Positions 24,066-30,676 of a DNA stretch of 44,337 nt are shown here, piece after piece. Position 1 is the stretch's first letter; the number at the start of each line of letters is the position of its first letter. The notes below the pieces were generated by a model, which saw only the letters and a program-made list of their open reading frames with translations, was not told where the DNA came from and did no database searches. The stretch is taken from positions 1 through 44,337 of the forward strand of contig JAOUHG010000027.1 in the NCBI GenBank assembly GCA_029865265.1, written 5' to 3'. The translations under genes and the position numbers were made by a program. Origin of the DNA: Candidatus Krumholzibacteriia bacterium (lineage in GTDB: Bacteria > Krumholzibacteriota > Krumholzibacteriia > WVZY01 > JAKEHA01).

Positions 24066-25078
24066 GGCGTGTCCTCCAGGTGGGCGAGCGACGGTGCCGC
24101 GGCTTCGTCGGCCACCGCCTCGGGGGTCTCCTCCCAGAAGCGCTCGCTCAGGTACTTCTCGCCGTTGTCGGCAAAGATTGTCACGATCATCGCGTGCCGC
24201 TCGCGCGGAATCGACCGCGCGACTTCGATGCACGCCGCGATGGCGGCTCCCGAGGAGACGCCCACCAGCATGCCCTCTTCCCGGATGAGCCGCTTGACCG
24301 CGCGGTGCGCGGTCTCGGTCTGGATTTCGATGTTCTCGTCCGCCAGCGACGGGTCGTAGATGCCGGGGACGCGTGCCGTGGGCATGTGCTTCATCCCCTC
24401 CAGCCCGTGGAAGGGCGCGTCCGGCTGCACGGAGATCGCGCGGATGGCGGGGTTCAGCTCGCGCAGGCGGCGCGCCGTCCCGGTGAACGTCCCGCTCGTG
24501 CCCAGCGCCGCCACGAAGTGGGTGAGGCACCCGGCGGTCTGGTTCCAGATCTCCGGCGCGGTGCTCTCGTAGTGCGCGCGCCAGTTGTCGTCGTTGTCAT
24601 ACTGGTTGAGATACGCGTAGCGCTCAGGTTCCGCGGCGGCGATGCGGCCCGCCGCTTCGATGGCACCGTCGCTGCCCAGGGCGGGGTCGGTGAGCGTGAG
24701 CCCGGCGCCGTACGCCTCGAGGATGCGAATCCGCTCCGGGCTGGCGTTGGCTGGCAGCGCGAGCCGCACCGGGTAGCCGCGCGCGGCGCCGATCATGGCG
24801 TAGCCGATGCCGGTGTTGCCGGAGGTGGCGTCGAGGATGGTCATGCCCGGCTTGAGGCGCCCGTCCTGCTCGGCGGCGAGGATCATGCGCAGCGCCGGGC
24901 GGTCCTTGACCGACCCGCCGGGGTTGAGCCACTCGGCCTTGGCGTAGATGGAGACGTTGGGAAAGGCGCGGTCTATGCGTTCGAGGCGGAAAAGCGGTGT
25001 ACGGCCGATCCGCGACAGGATCGACTCGTTCTCCGAGCCCTGCAGGGACCGGGCGAGGCGGAGCGGGATGGACGACAT
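24062..25078 (-). CDS. cysM: PLP-dependent cysteine synthase, CysM type
   Basis: The protein has 338 residues. It is a fold-II PLP enzyme with the Schiff-base Lys in NPGGSVKDRPA (about residue 60), the phosphate loop TSGNTG (about 89-94), and GTSGTFTG (about 191-198). In the CysO pathway CysM makes cysteine from O-phosphoserine and thiocarboxylated CysO. Its operon partners (a JAMM peptidase and a carrier-E1 fusion) favour that role over a sulfide-dependent CysK. The ATG at 25078 is chosen because a promoter lies between it and an in-frame ATG at 25186. A C-terminal extension of about 20 residues is acidic and Ala-rich. Preference for phosphoserine is inferred. Confidence 0.9.
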   Translation of the reverse strand: MSSIPLRLARSLQGSENESILSRIGRTPLFRLERIDRAFPNVSIYAKAEWLNPGGSVKDRPALRMILAAEQDGRLKPGMTILDATSGNTGIGYAMIGAARGYPVRLALPANASPERIRILEAYGAGLTLTDPALGSDGAIEAAGRIAAAEPERYAYLNQYDNDDNWRAHYESTAPEIWNQTAGCLTHFVAALGTSGTFTGTARRLRELNPAIRAISVQPDAPFHGLEGMKHMPTARVPGIYDPSLADENIEIQTETAHRAVKRLIREEGMLVGVSSGAAIAACIEVARSIPRERHAMIVTIFADNGEKYLSERFWEETPEAVADEAAAPSLAHLEDTP

Positions 25079-25157
25079 GGCAGCTTCATTTGAATTCGGA
25101 CTCGTTTGGTGCGATTTAGGTGTCGCTAAAAGCGCCCGCGAGGGCGCCAATGGGTGT

Positions 25158-25186
25158 AAGATACCACGGCATAACGAATTGATCAA
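25158..25186 (-). promoter_or_regulatory. Promoter of the cysteine operon (TTGATC-17-TATCTT, minus)
   Basis: On the minus strand TTGATC (25181-25186) and TATCTT (25158-25163) are 17 bases apart. Transcription would start near 25151, giving a leader of about 73 bases. This places the in-frame ATG at 25186 upstream of the transcript and supports the start at 25078. Confidence 0.5.
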
Positions 25187-25254
25187 TACCCCACGTCCGT
25201 TTCCACCCCGCCGTGGGCCGCAAAACGGCGTGGAACCGATCTGCGCCGGACTGT

Positions 25255-25342
25255 ATAATAACGAGGCACCCGAACGTGCAGCCGCAGGGCGCCGCCCGAT
25301 CGAGACAGATTGTTGTCAGACAACAAGTTTCAGACTTCTGAA
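25255..25342 (+). promoter_or_regulatory. TATAAT element and two leader palindromes before the DUF1573 operon
   Basis: A perfect TATAAT (25255-25260) lies about 107 bases before the start at 25367; the -35 is not clear. In the expected leader are a 17-base palindrome TTGTTGTCAGACAACAA (25310-25326) and, two bases on, TTCAG-ACTT-CTGAA (25329-25342). Both lie just upstream of the GAGGAG ribosome site (25351). They could be protein operators or paired RNA hairpins. Confidence 0.45.
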
Positions 25343-25366
25343 GACCTCAAGAGGAGAACGTTTGCC

Positions 25367-26404
25367 ATGAGAAACCGATTCGTGCCGCTCGGGACCGGAG
25401 TGCTTGCCCTGTGTGTGGGGGCCGCCGTGGTCGCGAGCCTTCCCCGTGGGGCGGCCGCGGAGAACAAACCGTCCGTCGAGATTCCGCGCATGCGCCAGGA
25501 CTTCGGCGAGGTATTCGAGCGCGCCAAGTACGAGTACTCGTTCACGGTGCGCAACCGCGGCACCGCCGACCTCGTGATCGAAGACGTCAAGCCCGCGTGC
25601 GGATGCACCGTGGCCAAATACGACAAGGTCATCGCCCCCGGCGGCGAGGGAAAGATCGAGCTCGTCCTCGACGGCGAGCGCGTGCACGGTGAGTTCGCCA
25701 AGACGGCCGTCGTGAAGACCAACGATCCGGAACACCCGGAACTCACCATCACCATCGCGGGCCACGAGATTCCATTTCTGAACGTTGTGCCCGAGGGAAC
25801 CATCTACCTGCACGGGCGCTACGACGAGGCGGTGGAGAAGTCGGTCACGCTCACGTCCAATGAGAAGGAATTCGATCTCAAGATCACCGGCGTCACGTCC
25901 AATATCGACGACAAGATCGAGTACCAGGTGAAGCCGGGCGACGCCAGGGGATCGTTCGTTCTCGACGTGAAGAAGAAGATGAATACGCCGCCGTCGTCGG
26001 CGTATGGCAACATCACCGTCGCCACCAACAGCGAGAAGTCGCCCGAGACCATCCTGCAGGTGCACGTGATGACCAAGGGGTCCATCAGCGTGACGCCGCA
26101 GACACTCAACTACGGCATGGTCCAGTTCGGAGCCAAGGGTGCCGCGGGCAACCCGGTCACCAAGTCGGTAATGATCCTGAAGACGGACGGGACGTTCGAC
26201 CTCAAGGACGTCGTCATCGACAACAAGAACTTCTCCGCCAAGATCGAGCCGGTGGAGCCGGGCAAGCAGTACAAGGTGGAAGTGACCTTTGTGCCGCCCG
26301 CGAAGACCAGCGCGACCCACCGCGAGGTGGGCGAACTCGTAATCGGCACGTCGGACCCGCGCGAGCCGTCGGTCAAGGTTCACCTGGTTGCACGCGCCAT
26401 GTAG
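25367..26404 (+). CDS. DUF1573-domain periplasmic protein with CGC motif
   Basis: The protein has 345 residues from the ATG at 25367, which follows GAGGAG. A signal peptide (about residues 1-31, ending GAAAENK) exports it. Residues about 38-130 are a DUF1573 immunoglobulin-like domain with the hallmark DFGEVFERAKYEYSFTVRN, then KPACGCTVAKY with Cys78 and Cys80. Two or three further beta-sandwich repeats follow, ending in ARAM. DUF1573 proteins are common in Bacteroidetes and relatives and their role is not known. The paired cysteines and the TlpA-like gene in the same operon suggest redox chemistry in the periplasm. It is a close paralogue of the next gene (same length, same order of motifs). 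Confidence 0.85.
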   Translation: MRNRFVPLGTGVLALCVGAAVVASLPRGAAAENKPSVEIPRMRQDFGEVFERAKYEYSFTVRNRGTADLVIEDVKPACGCTVAKYDKVIAPGGEGKIELVLDGERVHGEFAKTAVVKTNDPEHPELTITIAGHEIPFLNVVPEGTIYLHGRYDEAVEKSVTLTSNEKEFDLKITGVTSNIDDKIEYQVKPGDARGSFVLDVKKKMNTPPSSAYGNITVATNSEKSPETILQVHVMTKGSISVTPQTLNYGMVQFGAKGAAGNPVTKSVMILKTDGTFDLKDVVIDNKNFSAKIEPVEPGKQYKVEVTFVPPAKTSATHREVGELVIGTSDPREPSVKVHLVARAM

Positions 26405-26426
26405 CGCGGGATGGTGTGGTGCATCG

Positions 26427-27446
26427 ATGAATAGAGCAGTCACAGCAGCGGTACTCGTCGGCGTGTTGCTGATCGTGGCCGGCGCCATTGGCGCGCAGGA
26501 CAACGGGCAACACCCCGTCGCCGAGTTTGTCGAGACCACCTTCGACTTCGGGGAGGTGTTCGAACAGGCCGAGTACAGGCACGTCTTCGTGGTGCGCAAC
26601 CGCGGCAAGGCGGACCTGCTCATCGAGGACGTCAAGCCTGGGTGAGGATGCACCGTGGCCGAGTTCGACAAGGTCATCCCTCCTGGTCAGGAGGGCAAAA
26701 TCAACATGGCGGTAGACGGGGCGAGGGTGCACGGGGTGTTCAGCAAGTCGGCGACCGTGCGAACCAACGATCCCGTCAAGCGGTCGTTCTCCATTGCCAT
26801 CGCCGGATCGGAGGTCCCCTATCTCAACCTGAGGCCGGAGGGGACCGTGGTATTGCACGGCATGCACGGTGAAACCGTACGGCGTCAGCTCATGGTGACC
26901 AGCAACGAGAGGGACCTGGACTTCAAGGTAACCAGGCTCACCTCCAACGTGGACGACAAGATCACGTACACGTTCGCGCCCACCGGCACTCCGGGTGAAT
27001 ACGCGATCGACATCTACAAGAACCCGGAGCTTCCGACGCTCACCACCTACGGTTCGCTGTTCGTGCACACCAACAGCAAGCTGTCGCCCAAGTCGGAGAT
27101 CCAGGTGAACGTGATGACCAAGGGTTCGATTTCGGTGAGCCCGATCACGCTGAACTTCGGGGCGGTGCGGTTTGGGGACCGTGAAGCCGGGGGTTCGGAG
27201 GTTACCAAGAGCGTGATGCTGTCGAAGGGCAGCGAGTTCGAGGTGACGGGTGTCGACCTGAACAACCCCAACTTCGTGGCGGTGCCCGAACCGATTTCGG
27301 GCGGGCGCCAGTACCGCGTCCTGGTGACGTTCCGTCCCCCCATGAAGCGCCAGTCCCGGCACATTGAATCGGCGGAGATGATCATTCACACCAATGACTC
27401 GCAGGAGCCGGCGATCCGCGTCGCGGTCGTCGCGCGCGCGATGTAG
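26427..27446 (+). CDS. DUF1573 paralogue with in-frame TGA at a Cys position (candidate selenoprotein)
   Basis: Reading through one TGA (26643-26645) gives a 339-residue protein with a signal peptide (residues about 1-24), DFGEVFEQAEYRHVFVVRN, and the KPG-x-GCTVAEF motif. Alignment to the upstream paralogue puts the TGA exactly at the first Cys of CGC (Cys78 there, residue 73 here); the second Cys (75) is kept. The frame is the same before and after, and the rest matches the paralogue to its final ARAM with no other defect. A 7-bp hairpin with a GGTC loop lies downstream. Selenocysteine insertion is the most interesting reading. A nonsense mutation, a sequencing error, or restart at ATG 26706 are alternatives. 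It lies 22 bases after the paralogue. Confidence 0.6.
26678..26695 (+). promoter_or_regulatory. Candidate SECIS-like hairpin
   Basis: CCCTCCTGGTCAGGAGGG folds as a perfect 7-bp stem with a GGTC loop. A GGU(C) loop is a feature of known bacterial SECIS elements bound by SelB (as in E. coli fdhF). The loop begins 39 bases after the TGA, slightly beyond the usual range of about 16-37 as I recall it. The paralogue, which has no TGA, lacks this stem at the same place. The 3' arm also looks like a ribosome-binding site (AGGAGG) 11 bases before an internal ATG (26706), which offers another explanation. Confidence 0.4.
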
Positions 27447-27464
27447 CAAGGACACGAGCCACAG

Positions 27465-28505
27465 ATGAACAACAAAGTCGTTTTGGCAGCGGGTATGGGG
27501 ATGGTGGTTCTGCTGGCCGGTGTTCTTGCCGTCGGCATGAAGAAGGGCGACGCCCAGGAGCCCAAAGGGGCCACCCAGGTGGAGGAGACCCGGCCGCTCG
27601 GCATCCCCGCGTCGGCGGCGGAGCTTCCCGCGGGCGCGGACGCGTCCGAGGTGTATGCGAACCTGACCGGCGAGATCGAGATGCTCTCCCGCCAGGCGTC
27701 GGGGTCCAATTCGCCCGAGGAGCAGATGCGGATCTTCGGCGAGATGCAGGCCAAGCTGAAGGCCTTCCGGGCCCAGTACCCCGGCACGCCGGAGGCGCTG
27801 GACGCCGCGTTCCAGCTGGGCGCGCTGAGCTACAGCGTGCAGGACAACGAGCAGGCCGCGCTGATGTTGAGCGAGTTCCTGCACAAGGCGGATCCGAGCG
27901 ACCGGCAGAAGATCGCCTACGCGCATTTCTACCTGGCGGAGGCGTTCCGCGGCGCGGGTAAGTACGACGACGCCGAAGGCGAGTACAAGACCATCCTCAC
28001 CAATTTCAGTGATGTGAACCCCAGGTTGACGCAGTTTGTTCAGAGCAACATGGCAATGCTGGGCGCCGAGCGCAAACTGGCGGTGGGCAAGGAACCCATC
28101 GCGTTCTCGGTCAAGGGGATCAAGGGCGAGAAGCTCTCCCCGGCGGACTACCGCGGCAAGGTGCTGCTCATCGACTTCTGGGCCACCTGGTGCGGCCCGT
28201 GCATTGCGGAGATGCCCAATGTGAAGAGCGTGTACAAGAAGTACCACGCCAAGGGCTTCGAGATCGTCGGCATCTCGCTGGACCAGTCGCGCGACAAGCT
28301 CGATGCGTACATCCAGCAGCAGGGAATCGAATGGCCGCAGTACTTCGACGGCAAGTTCTGGAACAACGACATCGCACAGATGTACGGGATCAAATCCATC
28401 CCGACCACGCTGCTGGTGGACCGGCAGGGCAAGATCCGCTACAAATCGCTGCGCGGACAGCAGCTCGAGGCGGCGGTGGAGAAGCTGATCGCGGAGACGT
28501 CGTGA
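27465..28505 (+). CDS. TlpA/ResA-like thioredoxin with helical N-terminal domain
   Basis: The protein has 346 residues. An N-terminal membrane anchor or signal (VVLAAGMGMVVLLAGVLAVGM) places it in the periplasm. Residues about 60-200 are helical with TPR-like pairs (ALDAAFQLGALSYSVQDNEQAALMLSEFL; YAHFYLAEAFRGAGKYDDAEGEYKTIL). The C-terminal about 140 residues are a TlpA-type thioredoxin with WCGPC (CGPC at 243-246), the cis-Pro in SIPTTLLVDRQGK, and a conserved central insert. It probably reduces disulfides outside the cytoplasm, drawing electrons from a DsbD-type protein; a dsbD lies 2 kb downstream on the other strand. It follows the DUF1573 paralogues by 18 bases, suggesting they are substrates or partners. 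Confidence 0.88.
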   Translation: MNNKVVLAAGMGMVVLLAGVLAVGMKKGDAQEPKGATQVEETRPLGIPASAAELPAGADASEVYANLTGEIEMLSRQASGSNSPEEQMRIFGEMQAKLKAFRAQYPGTPEALDAAFQLGALSYSVQDNEQAALMLSEFLHKADPSDRQKIAYAHFYLAEAFRGAGKYDDAEGEYKTILTNFSDVNPRLTQFVQSNMAMLGAERKLAVGKEPIAFSVKGIKGEKLSPADYRGKVLLIDFWATWCGPCIAEMPNVKSVYKKYHAKGFEIVGISLDQSRDKLDAYIQQQGIEWPQYFDGKFWNNDIAQMYGIKSIPTTLLVDRQGKIRYKSLRGQQLEAAVEKLIAETS

Positions 28506-28532
28506 CGTTTCGGTGAGTGCCGGCTGAATTCG

Positions 28533-28567
28533 GGCGCCCGGGTGTCACCATCCGGGCGCCTTTTTTT
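28533..28567 (+). terminator. Intrinsic terminator of the DUF1573-thioredoxin operon
   Basis: GGCGCCCGG (28533-28541) pairs perfectly with CCGGGCGCC (28552-28560) around a 10-base loop and is followed by seven T (28561-28567). It lies 28 bases after the thioredoxin stop and separates it from the convergent glycosyltransferase gene. Confidence 0.9.
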
Positions 28568-28577
28568 GTCCGCGCGA

Positions 28578-29834
28578 CTAGCGCGCCCCGAGCAGCGCCT
28601 CGATGATGGCCACTTCCATGGCGATGCGCGCGTCCCAGGATGCGAAGGTCTCGCGCGCTAAGCGCTGCGCCGATTCGCCCATGCGCGCGCGCGCGCTGTC
28701 GCTCTCCAGCAGCAGCTCGATGGCATCCGCCAGCGCGGTCACGTCGCCATCCGCCACCAGTGCGCCGCTCTCGCCGGGGCGCACCACGGTGGCGGTATCA
28801 CCGGTGTCGTAGGCCACCACCGGCACGCCGCAGATCATCGCCTCGCAGGTGGGCAGCGCGCGGTTGGTGAGTGTGCTGGTGGAGACGAACACGTCACTCG
28901 CCGCCAGCAGGCCCGGCACGTCGTCGTGAGGCACCGTTCCCAGGAAGCGGATCGCGGCCGCGTTGTCCCCCGCGGCTGCTTCGCACCGGGCGCGTTCGAC
29001 ACCGTCGCCGGCGACGATGAAACTCACATCACCGTGGCCCCGCTGCACCAGCGACTGCGCGGCGCGGATGAAGTCCAGGGGCCGTTTGGAGGGTACCAGG
29101 CGGGCCAGAAACAGCACCACGCGTGCACCCGGGGCGATCCCCAGCCGCGCCCGCGCGTCTGCGCGATCCACCGGGCGCTCCATCCAGTCGAGGTCGAGTC
29201 CGTTGGGAAGGAAGTGAACCCTGTCCGCGGGGATACCCTGGCGTCGCAGAATTTCGCCGCCGCGCGTGCCGTCGTCGAGCACGATCCACGCATCCTGCGG
29301 GTAGCGGAGCGCGCGCAGTTGCTCCAGGTTCTTGAACCAGTACTTGAGCGGCGGCCACTCCGTGTGCACCAGGTCCATGACGCCGAACAACTTCACCACG
29401 CCGGGAATGCCAAGCGTGCGGCCGATGCGCCACGTGGTGCAGGTGGTGTAGTGCGAGTGCCCCAGCACCAGGCGCGCGTCGATTGCGCGTGCCAGACGCA
29501 GCGCCCTCGGCGCAACCACCAGGTCGAACAGCAGCGGCCACAGCGGCCGGCGCAGGAAGGTGGGCAACCGGCGCGTGGCGCGAAAGAAATTGGGATAGAA
29601 GTGCGTGTGTACGCGCGGGTCGCGCACGCGCGAACGCGGACGCAGAAAATGGATGGCGTATCCCGCCGCGGTGAAGCCGTCGATGAAGCGGTCGTCGTCG
29701 GAAACACCGGCGGCGATGTTCTGCTCGCCATCCAGCGACCACACCGTCTCCCACGGCGATACGATGAGGATGGGTCCGCGCGGCGGGCCTGAAGGCGGGG
29801 CTTCTGCGGGCGCCCGGCTCACCCGATGGTGCAT
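28578..29834 (-). CDS. GT4-family glycosyltransferase
   Basis: The product has 418 residues with two Rossmann domains. The N-terminal acceptor domain starts ILIVSPWETVW. The C-terminal domain has the nucleotide-sugar features of GT-B family 4: FLARLVPSKRPLDFIRAA (about residues 213-230), FIVAGDGVERA, the FLGTVPHDDVPGLLAASDVFV helix, and an altered E-x7-E region CEAMICGVPVVAYDTGDTATVV that keeps the first Glu. It likely adds a sugar to a lipid, polysaccharide or small molecule at the cytoplasmic membrane face. An ATG at 29834 overlaps the upstream gene by 16 bases; a GTG at 29822, overlapping as GTGA, is equally plausible. It is the last gene of the run. Confidence 0.88.
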   Translation of the reverse strand: MHHRVSRAPAEAPPSGPPRGPILIVSPWETVWSLDGEQNIAAGVSDDDRFIDGFTAAGYAIHFLRPRSRVRDPRVHTHFYPNFFRATRRLPTFLRRPLWPLLFDLVVAPRALRLARAIDARLVLGHSHYTTCTTWRIGRTLGIPGVVKLFGVMDLVHTEWPPLKYWFKNLEQLRALRYPQDAWIVLDDGTRGGEILRRQGIPADRVHFLPNGLDLDWMERPVDRADARARLGIAPGARVVLFLARLVPSKRPLDFIRAAQSLVQRGHGDVSFIVAGDGVERARCEAAAGDNAAAIRFLGTVPHDDVPGLLAASDVFVSTSTLTNRALPTCEAMICGVPVVAYDTGDTATVVRPGESGALVADGDVTALADAIELLLESDSARARMGESAQRLARETFASWDARIAMEVAIIEALLGAR

Positions 29835-30676
29835 GCGAGCGAACCGATGCGCTCGATGGTTGCGACCAGACGGTCGCCGCGCGCCAGAAAACGCGGCGGC
29901 TTGCGGTAGACCCCGACACCCGCGGGTGTTCCTGTGGCAACCACGTCGCCCGGTTCCAGGGTTGCGGTCTGCGAGATGTGATGCACCAGGAAGTCCACGG
30001 TGAAGGTCATGCGATCCGTGCGGCTGTCCTGCATGGTCTCGCCGTTGAGCGTCAGGGAAATGCCGAGCTGGTGCGGGGAGGGGATCTCGTCGCGGGTAAC
30101 CAGCCACGGTCCCAGCGGACCGCTGCCGTCCACGCTCTTGGCGCGAAACCACTGCTTCTCGCGTGCCTGCAGATCGCGCGCGGACAGGTCCATGAACACC
30201 GCGTAGCCGGCCACGTGGTCGTACGCCTGTTCCAGCGGCACGCGGCGCGCGCGTTTACCGATGACGAAGGCCAGCTCGACCTCGTAGTCGAACTGTTCCA
30301 CCCCCAGGGGGTAGGGAACCGTGTCGCCGTCTCCGCACAGAGAGTTGGGGCCCTTGGCGAACATCATGGGATAATCCGGCGCGGTCTTGCCCTGTTCCTC
30401 GGCGTGGTCCGCATAATTCAAACCCAGGCAGATGATCTTGGATGGATTGGTGATCACGGGGCCGAGACGCGTTTCCGCCATGGGCAAGCGCACGGTTCCC
30501 GGCAGTGACGCCGCGCGCGCGCCGATCGCGCGCACTTCGTCCAGCATGTCGCCGCCCAGCATCTCGCGCACCGTGGCCGGCAGCGACGGTGACACCGCAC
30601 GCAGGTCGACGATGGTTTCACCCACCACCAGCCCCGGGCGCTCCTCTCCGGCGGGGCCGAAACTCGCCAGTTTCAA
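29819..30676 (-). CDS. Fumarylacetoacetate hydrolase family protein
   Basis: The product has 285 residues and begins with a TTG codon that overlaps the dsbD stop (TTGA), preceded by GGGAGG. This start gives MKLASFGPAGEERPGLVV, typical for the family. The FAH fold is clear: the catalytic region has ICLGLNYADHAEE, the metal-binding Glu residues in FDYEVELAFVIGKRARRV, Asp in VFMDLSARDLQ, then REKQWFRAKSVDGSGPLGPW and GDVVATGTPAGVG. Such enzymes hydrolyse or decarboxylate 2-oxo compounds in aromatic or sugar-acid catabolism (for example oxaloacetate decarboxylase-like or 2-keto-3-deoxy-arabonate dehydratase-like). The substrate is not clear and the neighbours do not help. Confidence 0.9.
   Translation of the reverse strand: MKLASFGPAGEERPGLVVGETIVDLRAVSPSLPATVREMLGGDMLDEVRAIGARAASLPGTVRLPMAETRLGPVITNPSKIICLGLNYADHAEEQGKTAPDYPMMFAKGPNSLCGDGDTVPYPLGVEQFDYEVELAFVIGKRARRVPLEQAYDHVAGYAVFMDLSARDLQAREKQWFRAKSVDGSGPLGPWLVTRDEIPSPHQLGISLTLNGETMQDSRTDRMTFTVDFLVHHISQTATLEPGDVVATGTPAGVGVYRKPPRFLARGDRLVATIERIGSLACTIG

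Noticed and set aside
25310-25326. Second Rex operator before the DUF1573 operon
   Set aside because: TTGTTGTCAGACAACAA has the right ends but is one base shorter than Rex sites and lacks the inner AA/TT bases. It is kept only as an unassigned palindrome.
26643-26645. A genome-wide recoding of TGA as a sense codon
   Set aside because: TGA ends several genes exactly at 4-base overlaps (GTGA, TTGA) and before new starts, so it is a normal stop in this genome. Only a local event can explain this site.
26646-26678. Alternative stem GATG-C-ACC with GGTCATC directly after the TGA as the SECIS
   Set aside because: The same pairing exists in the paralogue that has no TGA, so it follows from the shared coding sequence. 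Its loop (17 bases) is also large.
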